64,000 bases of DNA from VXPQ01 sp965232485 (GTDB taxonomy: Bacteria; Bacteroidota; Rhodothermia; Rhodothermales; VXPQ01), in the NCBI GenBank assembly GCA_965232485.1, contig OZ246975.1, positions 1,054,001 to 1,118,000 of the forward strand, in the 5' to 3' direction. The notes under the pieces are model-generated. The model made no database searches. It saw nothing but the letters and a program-made list of their open reading frames with translations, and had not been told where the DNA came from. This document shows, piece after piece, positions 8,601 to 17,835 of the stretch (position 1 is the stretch's first letter; every line of letters starts with the position of its first letter). The position numbers and the translations under genes are program-made.

Positions 8601-8993
8601 CGCAAGCCCTTCGAGCCGCCAATCCGGGTGTTGCCGTATGTCCAGCAAGCCCATCGTGCGGCTGGACCTTGTCACCAGCACTTCGCCGGCGTTCGATACG
8701 TCAATGGCGACGGGATCCTCGATCAGGTCCTCCGTGGCGTACATGGAAAGCACAAGGCCCGCCGCCGGAGACGCCTCGACGGAGGCAGCAATCTCTCTGG
8801 CCTTCTCCGCGGCTTCGGCGGGGTCCACCTCGATCACAGGTTCGGACGCATACGCGAAGGGCAGCGTATCCGGAGGAACGACGGCCCGCTCGCCGCCGCT
8901 ATCCCGCATGGGACCGCAGGCGGAAAATACGAAGAGGAACGACGCGATCAGCGCAGGAGCAAACCGGCGAAAACGGCGAACGAAACAAGACAT
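5691..8993 (-). CDS. Lipoprotein with beta-propeller dehydrogenase-like domain, HEAT repeats and C-terminal cytochrome c
   Basis: The product is about 1100 residues. It begins with a lipoprotein signal ending LFVFSACG, so it is probably anchored in an envelope membrane. Residues about 60-500 resemble the soluble sugar-dehydrogenase propeller of PVC/Bacteroidota proteins (for example RNTHEFDFDAEGN, DNDGDHPNE). Residues about 540-1000 are Ala-rich HEAT-like helical repeats (for example DPDPEMRAQAAKVLGD). The C-terminal ~100 residues hold a cytochrome c with CTRCH and a Met ligand region (SAMPDM). Such proteins oxidise sugars or alcohols and pass electrons through the haem; the substrate is unknown. 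The start at 8993 is taken for the lipobox. A related propeller-HEAT protein without a haem is at 23822-26440. Confidence 0.8.
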   Translation of the reverse strand: MSCFVRRFRRFAPALIASFLFVFSACGPMRDSGGERAVVPPDTLPFAYASEPVIEVDPAEAAEKAREIAASVEASPAAGLVLSMYATEDLIEDPVAIDVSNAGEVLVTRSSRTMGLLDIRQHPDWRLEGLAMNTAHDFEAFLMKTLAPEASDENAWMPDLNEDGSRDWRDLTVVKERLYRLEDSDEDGVADRAHALVSGFNTPVSDILGGLMAHDDDIYLGAAPGVYRLANALGNEAPSISEVTTLGWGFNVHPGFSGHGVSGVVMGPDGRIYWGVGDMGLSLASQEGESIHYPHQGAILRAFPDGSGLEWFARGLRNTHEFDFDAEGNLISVDNDGDHPNESERLVYLVEGSDSGWRTHWQFGKYHEETNNSYKVWMDEGMYLPHFEGQPAFITPPIMNYHDGPTGIAYNPGAALNEDWRGRFFMSEYTGSAFTSDIHAFRLAPKGAGFELAEEDVAVKSVLATGLAFGPDGALYFTDWIDGWRSKGAGRVWKLAAAEPDEAQRNEVRTLLAADFEMVAPDALNYLLGYADMRVRRKAQFELARRGDAETFLQAVRQTEAPYARIHGVWGLWQLALRDVERAAPLVALLDDPDPEMRAQAAKVLGDVRYAAAGEALVPLLSDESDRVRFFAAEALGRMAHRPALDGLTIMLEEADGQDVYLRHAGSLALARIGDAEALAALLDHASVAVRIGAALALRRMQHEGVSTFLADADEGVATEAARAINDDGGIPAALPALAALLDVTDFEREPLLRRVISANLRVGGDADAERLAAYAARTDAPAAMRAEAVAALGVWAEPSTLDRVDGAYLGPVRRSARAAREAIAPLTETLLADASAEVREAAVVAAARLDVDGMDALLADRLNMDAAEEVRAAALKALFALPDADRVAALRRALADSSAEVRMLALELTPEADLSNDEAASVLSDALRQGGAPEQQSALATLSELPSAQTDAVLGELLERLESGDAALEIRLDILEAAEGAGSDALKARAQAWRDANPPFAAALYGGNRWRGRQVFLGNAAGECTRCHATSGRDGVGPPLLGIGSKLSREQLLESLVDPAARIAPGFGAAGGPSAMPDMSVLLSEREIRDLVEFMVLMR

Positions 8994-9225
8994 GGGCAAG
9001 GCGAAAAAGGACGGTGAACATCGGGGGCGAACGAATCGTATGCAACGCGGCGCCGTCAAAATGCTTTAGAACGTAACAATAGAAAATTCCGACATGGGAA
9101 TCCACCAGAAAACGAAACAGGCGATCCCTGCGGCGGCGCTGAACAAGCGCTTGCGCACAGCGGCGAACCCAAGCGACGAATATGCCTCTTCCGGAAGGGG
9201 AGGGCGCGGCGACGCGCCAAAGTCC

Positions 9226-9816
9226 ATGCGGCTGTGGTTTGTGGATACGCCGATCGGGCCGGCGCTGGCGGGCGGCGTCGGAGGCGCCTTGGGCCTGCTG
9301 ACGTTTCCGACCGACGAAACGCTCCGCAAGGCGAACGCATCGCGCGAAGCCCTTTGCGAATATATCGCGAAAATAACCCGGCGATTTACCCTGCCGGTTT
9401 CTTCGGTCGGAATGGCGCCCGCCGACCCGCTGGCCAGCCAACTGGCGCGGGAACTGGACGAATGGTTCGCCGGAGCGCGGCGGGATTTCGAGACGCCGCT
9501 TGTCCTGCGCGGCACGCCGTTTCAGCGAAGCGCGTGGGAAGCGCTCCGGGCCATACCGTACGGAACGGTGCGATCCTACGGGGACCTGGCCAGGTCGCTC
9601 GGCAAACCCGAAGCGGCGCGGGCCACGGGGGCCGCCAGCGGACGCAATCCGGTCGCGATCATCGTGCCCTGCCATCGGGTGATCGGGGCGAACGGGTCCC
9701 TCACAGGCTATGCGGGCGGCCTGGAGCGCAAGCAGTTCTTGCTCGCCCTCGAACAAAGCAACGCGCCGCAAGCACAGGGCGCCTTGTTCGGGGAATCAAT
9801 GGCCTCTATTCCGTGA
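9226..9816 (+). CDS. ogt: Methylated-DNA--protein-cysteine S-methyltransferase
   Basis: The protein repairs O6-alkylguanine by transferring the alkyl group to its own cysteine. The active-site motif IVPCHRVIG is present with C149 (counted from this start). It is preceded by GTVRSYGDLA and by GRNP and followed by LTGYAGGLERKQFLL, all typical of Ogt/MGMT. The length of 196 residues fits the family. An earlier in-frame ATG at 9094 would add 44 low-complexity residues before the conserved domain. The 3' end overlaps the UPF0182 gene on the other strand by 11 bases. No Ada-type N-terminal domain is present. Confidence 0.9.
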   Translation: MRLWFVDTPIGPALAGGVGGALGLLTFPTDETLRKANASREALCEYIAKITRRFTLPVSSVGMAPADPLASQLARELDEWFAGARRDFETPLVLRGTPFQRSAWEALRAIPYGTVRSYGDLARSLGKPEAARATGAASGRNPVAIIVPCHRVIGANGSLTGYAGGLERKQFLLALEQSNAPQAQGALFGESMASIP

Positions 9817-12562
9817 TCGCCCGATCCAGTTCTTCCATCGCTTCGCCGTACTGCGCCCAGTCGCCGGCTTCGAAAGCCTCGCGCAAGCGGCTCCACAACG
9901 CGCGCACGCGCTCCAGATCGTCCGGCGACGCGGCTGGGGCGGCAACGCCTGCCTCTCCGCCTTCCGGCAACGATTCCCCGGAATACTCCGCAGAAGGAAC
10001 CGCCGCGCGCCCGAACAATTCGGCCAGCGCCTCGTCCAGCGTCGGCTCCATGGCGATATCGTCCCCGAACGCCACGATCACCCGCTGCAACTGCGGAATA
10101 TCCACGCCTTCCGCCAGCAAAAACACCGGCTCGACGTACAGGAACGAATTTTCGATGGGAATCACCATGAGATTGCCCCGAATCACCCGCGAACCACGCT
10201 GATCCCACAACGCCAGCTGTTGGGAAATTTCCGGGTCCTGATCGACGCGAGCCTCGATCTGGGCCGGGCCGTAAATAAGGCGCTGCTTGGGTAATTTGTA
10301 CACCACAAGTCGCCCGTACTCTTCCGGATCGGATTTCGCCGCCATCCACGAAATCATGTTGTCCCTGTTTTCGGGCGTAAGCGGACTGATCAGCATGAAC
10401 TCCAGCGGCGCGCGCGCATCGTCCGCCCCGCCGGCGTCCATCTCGCCGGCGTCCGCCCCCGAAGGAAGCCGCGCCAGCACATAGTACGGCTCCATGACGA
10501 GCTGCTGCCCGCCGTATTTCTCGAAGGGCTGCGTCCACAGGTCTTCGTTGTTGTAGAATACCTGCGGATTGGTCATGTGGTAGCGGTTGAATCGCTCGAT
10601 TTGTATTTCGAACAGGTCCTGCGGATACCGGAAATGGCGCTCCAGTTCCGGCGGCATCTCTTCGCGCGCCTTGAACAGATTCGGGAAAATGGAGCGATAC
10701 ACCTGCAGTACGGGATCCTCGTCGTCTACTACGTAATAATCGACCGCGCCGTCGTAGGCGTCCACCATGATCTTTACCGAATTCCGGATATAATTGAAAT
10801 TCCGGAACGGCTGGGAATACGGAAAATTCCGCGAGGTCGTGTACGCGTCCTGCACCCAGTACAACCGGTCGCCGCCCATCACGAGATAAGGGTCCCTGTC
10901 CAGTTCGAGGAACGGCGTAATCTGCCGAATGCGCTCCTGTACGCTGCGCCATATTTGCAGTCTGCTTTCGGAATGAATGTAATCCGAGAGGAGAATGTTT
11001 ATATCGCGAAGCTCCCAGGCGTACAACAAGCGATGAAGCGGGGAGCTTATGGGCAACCCGCCCTGGCCTGCATAGGAATTGTACACGTTTGCGTCGCCGC
11101 TGGGATAATCCAGCTCTTCGGCCCCCGTATTCACGATGTAGTAACTGCCCGTCTCTTCTTCGCCGTAATAAATGGCCGGGTTCTCCACCGCCAGCGATTC
11201 GTATCCGAAATCCGGGGGCAAATCCTTGACCACGAGAATCGGCTCGCCCTGACTATTCATTTCCGTAACGGGGCTCATGGCCAAACCGTACCCGTGCGTA
11301 AAGATCAGGCGGCGGTTTACCCAATTGTCCGACTGGCCCGGCAAGTCCGTAGATATTTCGCGCGCCGATATCATCACCTGCGTCACGTCGCCGCCGTACT
11401 CGTACCGGTCGTTGTCCACGGAGAAAAATTCGTAGTACGTACGGATTTCCTGGAGCTGCTTGTAGGTCTGAATCAGCAACCGGGGATCCCAGAGCCGGAT
11501 ATTGTCCACGGCGTCCTGGTTTTTCCGGATATCCTCGATACGGAGCGTGTCGTTGGCTTCGTACTCGATTTCCGTAACGTCATGGAGGTTGTACGCCAGC
11601 CGGGTCATGGCGATGTTATGCTCCAGATACGGCTCCTCCAATTCGAGTTCGTTCGGTTCTACGAGAAGTGTTTGCACCATGCCGGGAAGCGCCATGCGCC
11701 CCAGCGCCCAGGCCAGCACGGCCACGCCGACCGCAGCGCCCATCGCCCGGCGACTGACGGCCCGCCGCGTGCTGACGAACAGGAACGCGGCCAACAGCGC
11801 CACCGCGACCAGCGCAATCCATAGCGCGGGCAAAACAATGTGTACATCGGTATATCCCGCCCCGAAAACAATCCCCTGCGAAGAAAAGAGAATTTCGTAG
11901 CGATCCAGGAAAAGACCCGCCGCAAGCAGCAACAACCAGAGCGCGGCGTTCAGTTTGAGATGCGTGCGAACATTCTTGCGGGCCTGTACGCCCCGGCGGA
12001 TACCTTCGAACGCGAGGAGGCGCAGCATCGAGTAGACGCCAAGCAGCGCGAGCAGCGTAAGAAAAACAAGCAGCGCAAAAGATGTTTGCATCATCTCCCA
12101 GAACGGGAGCTGGAACATATAGAAGCCGAGGTCCTTCCCGAAAATGGGGTCGTTCTGCCCAAACGGCTCGTTCCAGAGAAACCGAAGCGATTCGTCCCAC
12201 CCGAGATAGAACGTGAGCGCGAACATCAGGGCGAAAAACAGCGCGGCCCCGGTCAATACCTTCTTTACGCGGCGGTAGTGCGCCGGATGGCTGAGATTCA
12301 GCTCGATGTCCTGAAGAGGCGTGCCGGCGAAGGTCGCCCAACGCAGTTCCCCGGCCAGCATTTGCGCATTCGCGACCAGAAAAGCGCCCGCAACCACGAA
12401 CGCCAGCAAGCCAAGGCTTATTTTGGTCAACTTAAGCGTCCAGAAAACGCCCTCGTACCCGACCTCGCGCATCCACATCCATTCGAAAATGACGGAAGTC
12501 GAAATGCTCAGGACGATAAACGGAACAACGATATAGAGTAAAATGCGAAAGCGTCGCGGCAT
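9806..12562 (-). CDS. UPF0182 family membrane protein
   Basis: The 918-residue product has about seven N-terminal transmembrane helices (first at about residues 8-28), followed by a large extracytoplasmic region of about 600 residues and an acidic/alanine-rich tail. The body carries strings expected of the UPF0182/COG1615 family, such as TRLAYNLHDV, NIRLWDPRLL, RRLIFTHGYG and NFNYIRNSVK. The function of this widespread bacterial family is not established. It converges with ogt, and its promoter would lie in the short region shared with the divergent CotH-like gene. Confidence 0.85.
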   Translation of the reverse strand: MPRRFRILLYIVVPFIVLSISTSVIFEWMWMREVGYEGVFWTLKLTKISLGLLAFVVAGAFLVANAQMLAGELRWATFAGTPLQDIELNLSHPAHYRRVKKVLTGAALFFALMFALTFYLGWDESLRFLWNEPFGQNDPIFGKDLGFYMFQLPFWEMMQTSFALLVFLTLLALLGVYSMLRLLAFEGIRRGVQARKNVRTHLKLNAALWLLLLAAGLFLDRYEILFSSQGIVFGAGYTDVHIVLPALWIALVAVALLAAFLFVSTRRAVSRRAMGAAVGVAVLAWALGRMALPGMVQTLLVEPNELELEEPYLEHNIAMTRLAYNLHDVTEIEYEANDTLRIEDIRKNQDAVDNIRLWDPRLLIQTYKQLQEIRTYYEFFSVDNDRYEYGGDVTQVMISAREISTDLPGQSDNWVNRRLIFTHGYGLAMSPVTEMNSQGEPILVVKDLPPDFGYESLAVENPAIYYGEEETGSYYIVNTGAEELDYPSGDANVYNSYAGQGGLPISSPLHRLLYAWELRDINILLSDYIHSESRLQIWRSVQERIRQITPFLELDRDPYLVMGGDRLYWVQDAYTTSRNFPYSQPFRNFNYIRNSVKIMVDAYDGAVDYYVVDDEDPVLQVYRSIFPNLFKAREEMPPELERHFRYPQDLFEIQIERFNRYHMTNPQVFYNNEDLWTQPFEKYGGQQLVMEPYYVLARLPSGADAGEMDAGGADDARAPLEFMLISPLTPENRDNMISWMAAKSDPEEYGRLVVYKLPKQRLIYGPAQIEARVDQDPEISQQLALWDQRGSRVIRGNLMVIPIENSFLYVEPVFLLAEGVDIPQLQRVIVAFGDDIAMEPTLDEALAELFGRAAVPSAEYSGESLPEGGEAGVAAPAASPDDLERVRALWSRLREAFEAGDWAQYGEAMEELDRAITE

Positions 12563-12665
12563 GGGATCGTAACGTGCAGGATGGCGATATGGATGAAGGC
12601 CCGCATCCGGGAAACAGGCAAAAATCCCGCTGTCTTTGGGGCCGAATTTCTGTATTTTGGGGCGC

Positions 12666-12792
12666 GCTGGTCAAAACCGCTTCGCTCAGCGCTTCGCTTA
12701 CGCAAGTTCCGGTCGTTATGATTCTCCATCGTTGAAATCAGTGAAAAACACTGCGGCTTTGGGTCATGGCGTCCGCGAAGCTCAGAGCATCC
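12666..12792 (+). repeat. Interspersed repeat copy R2
   Basis: The sequence from GGTCAAAACCGCTTCGCTCA through GTTGAAATCAGTGAAAAACA, CTGCGG and GGGTCATGGCGT to an end like AAGCTCAGAGCATCC matches copies R3, R4 and R5. It fills most of the 267-base gap between the divergent UPF0182 and CotH-like genes, so promoters for both genes must lie in or beside it. Confidence 0.7.
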
Positions 12793-12829
12793 TTTGCAGA
12801 CAGCGCAATATACCCCTGAAGATTATACG

Positions 12830-15800
12830 ATGAACGACAGGAATTTGTTGGGTTTTCTCCAAAACTTATTGGATCGCTCTCTGGGCGGACGACCCCTTCA
12901 GGCGGCCTGGGCGACGCAAACGGCGCTGCTCCTGCTCGCTTCCGGAACGGCTGTCGCGCAGAACGCGGGACCGGTCGTAAACGAATTCATGGCGTCGAAC
13001 TCGACCACGCTGTACGACGAGGACGGGGACGCTTCGGACTGGATCGAATTGCATAACCCGACCGGACAAGCCATCGACCTTGGCGGATGGACGCTGACCG
13101 ACGACGAGGACGAGCCGGACAAATGGGCCTTTTCGGACAAAACGCTGAACGCCGGGGAATACTTCGTGGTATTCGCCTCTGGAAAGGATCGCGAGCCGAC
13201 CGGAAACTTCTGGAACAGCGTCGTGCGGCGCGGCGACGTGTTTCGCTATTTTCCAGGCACGGAGGAGCCCCCGGCCAACTGGAATCAGCCGGAATTCGAC
13301 GCCAGCGATTGGGACGAAGGACCCAGCGCGCTCGGATACGAACGGGCGGACGGCGGCGCGGACATTCAGACCGAGACAAACATTGACGGTCTTCTGTCTC
13401 TGTACGCGCGCATCGAATTTACCGTGGAAAACCCGAACGACGTACGCCTCGCTATACTCCATATGGACTACGACGACGGCTTTGTGGCGTACCTGAACGG
13501 CGAAGAAATCGCCCGGAGCTTCATGCCGTCGGGAACGCCCTCCTTCAATACCCTGGCGTCGGGCCGTCACGAAGCCTTAATCTACCAGGGCGGCGAACCG
13601 GAATCGTTTTCCCTGTCGAACTGGGAAAGCCTGTTGCGCGCCGGGTCGAATGTGCTGGCCGTCCAGGTGCATAATGCAAACGCCACCTCTTCGGACCTCA
13701 CGCTTATCCCGTTCCTTTCCCTGCAAACGGAAACGCGACCGACGGCGTACCGGGGACCGGCCCCGGAAATTACGTTCGCTTCCCGGTCCGAATTTCATAC
13801 CAACTTCCGCCTTTCCCGCGGCGGCGAATACCTGGCGCTCGTCAACCCGTCCGGGGAGGTCGTATCCGGGTTTGCGCCGGAATATCCGGAGCAACGCCCC
13901 GACGTGTCCTACGGCCTGATCGACGGGGGGTACACCTGGTTCGACATGCCCACGCCGGGCGGGCCCAACGCGCCGGGCATGAGCGACGTCCTCGAACCGC
14001 CCACGTTCAGCGCGGCGGGGGCTATTCTCAAGGAACCGTTCTCGCTGTACCTGTTCCCCGAAACGCCCGGCAGCATCGTCCGCTATACGCTGGACAACTC
14101 GGAACCCTCGGAAACGAACGGGACCCCCTACGCCGAACCGATCTACGTAGACGAAACGACGGCGGTGCGCGCCGCCGCCTTCATGGAAGGCGCCGCGCCG
14201 TCGGCCAGCGTGACGCGTACGTACATCTTTCCAGCGAACGTGATCCGGCAATCGCGGGAAAATATGATAGCCAAAGGATGGCCTGCGTACTGGGGCGGCA
14301 ACGATGTGGATATGGGGATGGACCCGAATGTCGTCGAAGGACAGGAAGACGACGTGATGGCGACGCTGACGGCCGCTCCCTCCTTCTCCATCGTCCTTCC
14401 GTTCGACTCCCTCTTTGACGGTGCGCGGGGGATATACTCCAACGCGCTCAACTACGGACGGGACTGGGAACGCCCCGCCTCCATCGAACTCATCTATCCC
14501 CCGGATTTCCCGCCTGAAACCGGTCCCCGCGCCCGGCACGGCGGGCGGGACGGATTCGCGGTCAACGCGGGCGTGCGCATCCGCGGGGGATGGAGCCGCA
14601 ACGACGAGAACCCCAAGCATGCCTTTCGCCTGTATTTCCGGGGCGAATACGGGCCGAGCGCCCTTTCCTATGCGCTCTTCGGCGACGAGGGCGCGGACGA
14701 ATTCGACAAATTCGATTTGCGCACCGCCCAGAACTATTCGTGGTCGTTCAACGGCTCCGCGGCCAACACGATGCTCCGCGACGTGTTCTCCCGGGATACC
14801 CAGCGAGACATGGGCGTCCCCTACACCCGCAGCCGGTACTATCATTTGTACCTGAACGGCCAGTACTGGGGAGTCTTTCAAACCCAGGAACGAGCCGATC
14901 ACTGGCACGGCGCTTCCTATCTCGGAGGCAATCCGGACAACTACGACGTCGTCAAGTCCGCCGGACTGGACGGCGGATACACGGTGGAGGTTACGGCGGG
15001 GGTCTTCGACGACTGGCGCTTTCTTTACGACGAAGCCAATCGGCTGGCCGCACTGCCCGACGCGCAGGAACGCGACGCGCTGTACATGAAACTGCAAGGG
15101 CTGAACCCGGACGGATCGCGCAATCCCGATTACCCGGCGCTGCTGGACGCGGACAATCTGATCCAGTACATGCTCGTCATTTTCTGGACCGGGAACACGG
15201 ATTCGCCGATCAACCCGTTCAACGTGACCAACAATTTCTTCGGGATCCGGGACCGCACCGGCGAACGAGGCTTCTCCTGGTTTGCGCACGACAGCGAGCA
15301 TTCGCTTTTTTCGAATTCCTTTTTCGGAGACGGCTACAACCGGACCGGCCCCTTCCCCACGGGAGACCAGTTCCAGTTCAGCAACCCGCAGTGGCTCCAC
15401 CAGCAATTGATGGGATCGAACGAATACCGGCTCCGATTCGCGGACCTTGCGCAGCGACACCTGTCCGGCAACGGGACCTTGACCGGCCCGGAGGCCATAA
15501 ACCGGTGGACAGCCCGGTCCGACGAAGTGAGCCCGATCATTCTTGCGGAATCGGCCCGGTGGGGAGACGCTAAACGGGAACCGGCTTTCACGCCCGCCGA
15601 CTGGCTCCGGGAAGTGACTTCCGTGCAAAACGGGTTCCTCCGCACACGGACTCCCGTTATCCTCGAACAACTCAGGGATACATACCGGTACGAATTCGGG
15701 AGCCCCCGCAACGCCCTGATGGAAGCGCCCCTGTATCCGGCGGTAGACGCACCCGTATTCAGCCATCCGGAAGGCGAATCGTCCGATCCCTTTACGCTGA

Positions 15801-17773
15801 CCATGCAGGCCCCGTCGGGCGGAACCATTTTCTATACGCTGGACGGCGCCGATCCCCGTCTGGTCGGCGGGAATCTTTCCGGGTCGGCCATGGCGTACGA
15901 CGGCGCGGGGATAGCCCTCTCCGGGTACAACCGGGTGATGGCGCGGGTCCGCTCGGACGGCGACGCATGGTCGGCGCTGGAAGAGGCCGAATATTTTGCG
16001 GGCGTCGCCTCGCCCGCGTCGTCGCAAATTGTCGTTTCGGAAATCCACTACAATCCGACGGAACCCGACGAGGCGGAGATTGCGGCGGGATTCGACAACA
16101 ACGACGACTTCGAATTCATTGAACTGCACAACCCTTCCGGCAGAGCGGCGGCGCTGGGCGGACTCGCCTTTACCAACGGGATTGCATTCTCCTTTGGAAA
16201 CGAGACGCTGGCGCCGGACGAACGGATCGTCGTCGCCGCCAGCGAAGACGCCTTTCGCATGCGGTACGGGCCGGAGGCGAATGTGGCGGGCAGCTACGCC
16301 TCGGGACGGCTCAGCAACGGCGGCGAAACGCTAACGCTCAGCGATGCGGCTGGAGAAGTCGTCGTCCGCATTGACTATGAAGACGGCGGCGGATGGCCGG
16401 AGCGGGCGGACGGCGGCGGCAGTTCGCTGACGCTGGACCCCGCGAGCGCAGACGATCCGGGGCGCGCCGCCGCATGGCGGGCCAGCATCGAATACGAGGG
16501 ATCGCCGGGCGCAGCGGGACGCGGGGCGTTTCGGGACGTGATTGTCAACGAGGCGCTTGCGCACAGCGACCCGCCGGACGTAGACGCCGTAGAACTCTAC
16601 AATCCCACGACGCGCCCGGTCGATATCGGCGGGTGGCTGCTGAGCGACGGCATGCCTCTGGACAAATACCGCATCCCGGATGGCGTCGTCATTGAGGCGG
16701 GCGGATACCTTGTCCTCGACGAAAACGATTTCAATGCCGCGGACGACGACGGCGGTTTTGCCTTCAGCAGCGCGTACGGGGACAGGGTCCGTCTCGTCGC
16801 GACGGACGCGCAGGGCAATCCCTCCCTGTTCGCCGACGAGGTCGCCTTCGGCGCCACGCGCACCGGCGTAACGATCGGGCGGCCCGAGGACGCGGGAGAC
16901 GATTTCGTACCCCTTGCGGAACCGACGCTGGGCGGACCCAATAGCGCAGCCCGAACGCCGCAGGTCATCTTCAGAGAGATTATGTACCATCCTCCGGGCA
17001 ACAACCCGAATTTTGAATACGTTGCGCTGTACAATGCGGGCGATGCGGCGGAAAACCTGACGGGCTGGACCTTGCGGAAAGGCGTGGATTTCGTGTTTCC
17101 GGACGGAATCCAGCTTGCGCCGGGAGACAGCCTGTTCGTGACCGCCTTCGATCCGGCGACCGAACCCGAAAGCGCCGCCACGTTCCGGCTGGCGTACGGA
17201 TGGGACGACGCCCGTCGATTGATTGGGGGCTGGGAGGGCCGCCTCGCCAACGAAGGCGAAACGCTCGAACTGAATCGCCCGGACGATCCTCCGGAAGACG
17301 ACCCGGCCTTCGTCCCGGAAACGCTGGAGGAACGCGTTACGTGGAGCGATGCGGCGCCCTGGCCCGAAAGCGCAGACGGCGGAGGAAGCGCGCTGTACCG
17401 GACGAATGACGCCGGACCCGGCAGCGATCCGGCGAACTGGACAACGATCCCGCGAATGTTCGTCGTGCACGAAATCGAACGCCCGCCCGTCCCCCCGACG
17501 GTGACCGGCGAATATGTGCTGTCGTCGGCGTACCCCAATCCGACGCAAGGCATGTCCCGCGCCGACTTGACCGTTGGCGAAACGCAGCATGTCCGCGCCA
17601 CGCTATACGACATGCTTGGGCGCGAGGTCTACCGCGTGCTGGACGGCGCGGTGGCTTCCGAAACGATCGAAACGCTCGTCGTGAACGGGGGAGCCCTCGC
17701 GAGCGGCGTCTATATCCTGCGCATCCAGGGCGAAAATTTCTCCGCCATGCGGTCCTTTGCGGTGGTGCGGTAG
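12830..17773 (+). CDS. Giant secreted CotH-kinase/lamin-tail-domain protein with T9SS sorting signal
   Basis: The product is 1647 residues. After a signal region (about 1-44, ending AVAQ) comes a lamin-tail domain (NEFMASN, DWIELHNPTG). It is followed by a jelly-roll-like segment (about 140-310), a chitobiase-like domain (YTLDNSEPSE, about 420) and a CotH kinase-like domain (about 575-900) with HDSEHSLF near residue 820. A second chitobiase-like segment (FYTLDGADP) and three further lamin-tail domains follow (VVSEIHYNP, VNEALAHSD, FREIMYHPP). The last ~85 residues (SSAYPNPTQG, LYDMLGREVYR, SGVYILRIQ) are a type A T9SS sorting domain, so the protein is expected on the cell surface or secreted. 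CotH-family proteins include atypical protein kinases; the target here is unknown. Confidence 0.85.
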   Translation: MNDRNLLGFLQNLLDRSLGGRPLQAAWATQTALLLLASGTAVAQNAGPVVNEFMASNSTTLYDEDGDASDWIELHNPTGQAIDLGGWTLTDDEDEPDKWAFSDKTLNAGEYFVVFASGKDREPTGNFWNSVVRRGDVFRYFPGTEEPPANWNQPEFDASDWDEGPSALGYERADGGADIQTETNIDGLLSLYARIEFTVENPNDVRLAILHMDYDDGFVAYLNGEEIARSFMPSGTPSFNTLASGRHEALIYQGGEPESFSLSNWESLLRAGSNVLAVQVHNANATSSDLTLIPFLSLQTETRPTAYRGPAPEITFASRSEFHTNFRLSRGGEYLALVNPSGEVVSGFAPEYPEQRPDVSYGLIDGGYTWFDMPTPGGPNAPGMSDVLEPPTFSAAGAILKEPFSLYLFPETPGSIVRYTLDNSEPSETNGTPYAEPIYVDETTAVRAAAFMEGAAPSASVTRTYIFPANVIRQSRENMIAKGWPAYWGGNDVDMGMDPNVVEGQEDDVMATLTAAPSFSIVLPFDSLFDGARGIYSNALNYGRDWERPASIELIYPPDFPPETGPRARHGGRDGFAVNAGVRIRGGWSRNDENPKHAFRLYFRGEYGPSALSYALFGDEGADEFDKFDLRTAQNYSWSFNGSAANTMLRDVFSRDTQRDMGVPYTRSRYYHLYLNGQYWGVFQTQERADHWHGASYLGGNPDNYDVVKSAGLDGGYTVEVTAGVFDDWRFLYDEANRLAALPDAQERDALYMKLQGLNPDGSRNPDYPALLDADNLIQYMLVIFWTGNTDSPINPFNVTNNFFGIRDRTGERGFSWFAHDSEHSLFSNSFFGDGYNRTGPFPTGDQFQFSNPQWLHQQLMGSNEYRLRFADLAQRHLSGNGTLTGPEAINRWTARSDEVSPIILAESARWGDAKREPAFTPADWLREVTSVQNGFLRTRTPVILEQLRDTYRYEFGSPRNALMEAPLYPAVDAPVFSHPEGESSDPFTLTMQAPSGGTIFYTLDGADPRLVGGNLSGSAMAYDGAGIALSGYNRVMARVRSDGDAWSALEEAEYFAGVASPASSQIVVSEIHYNPTEPDEAEIAAGFDNNDDFEFIELHNPSGRAAALGGLAFTNGIAFSFGNETLAPDERIVVAASEDAFRMRYGPEANVAGSYASGRLSNGGETLTLSDAAGEVVVRIDYEDGGGWPERADGGGSSLTLDPASADDPGRAAAWRASIEYEGSPGAAGRGAFRDVIVNEALAHSDPPDVDAVELYNPTTRPVDIGGWLLSDGMPLDKYRIPDGVVIEAGGYLVLDENDFNAADDDGGFAFSSAYGDRVRLVATDAQGNPSLFADEVAFGATRTGVTIGRPEDAGDDFVPLAEPTLGGPNSAARTPQVIFREIMYHPPGNNPNFEYVALYNAGDAAENLTGWTLRKGVDFVFPDGIQLAPGDSLFVTAFDPATEPESAATFRLAYGWDDARRLIGGWEGRLANEGETLELNRPDDPPEDDPAFVPETLEERVTWSDAAPWPESADGGGSALYRTNDAGPGSDPANWTTIPRMFVVHEIERPPVPPTVTGEYVLSSAYPNPTQGMSRADLTVGETQHVRATLYDMLGREVYRVLDGAVASETIETLVVNGGALASGVYILRIQGENFSAMRSFAVVR

Positions 17774-17835
17774 GAGCGGGGGCTGCCTGCTTGCGAAACG
17801 CAACATGTCGTGACGCCTGGCCCCCGCCCTATGCG

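Noticed and set aside
6183..9017. Long plus-strand open frame (944 codons) opposite the propeller-HEAT-cytochrome gene
   Set aside because: It lacks a signal, domain pattern or ribosome-binding site, and its composition is the reverse complement of a clearly coding GC-rich gene; it is a shadow.
13577..16129. Long minus-strand open frame (850 codons) opposite the CotH-like gene
   Set aside because: Arg/Val/Gly-biased sequence with no recognisable domains, fully explained by the codon pattern of the plus-strand gene.
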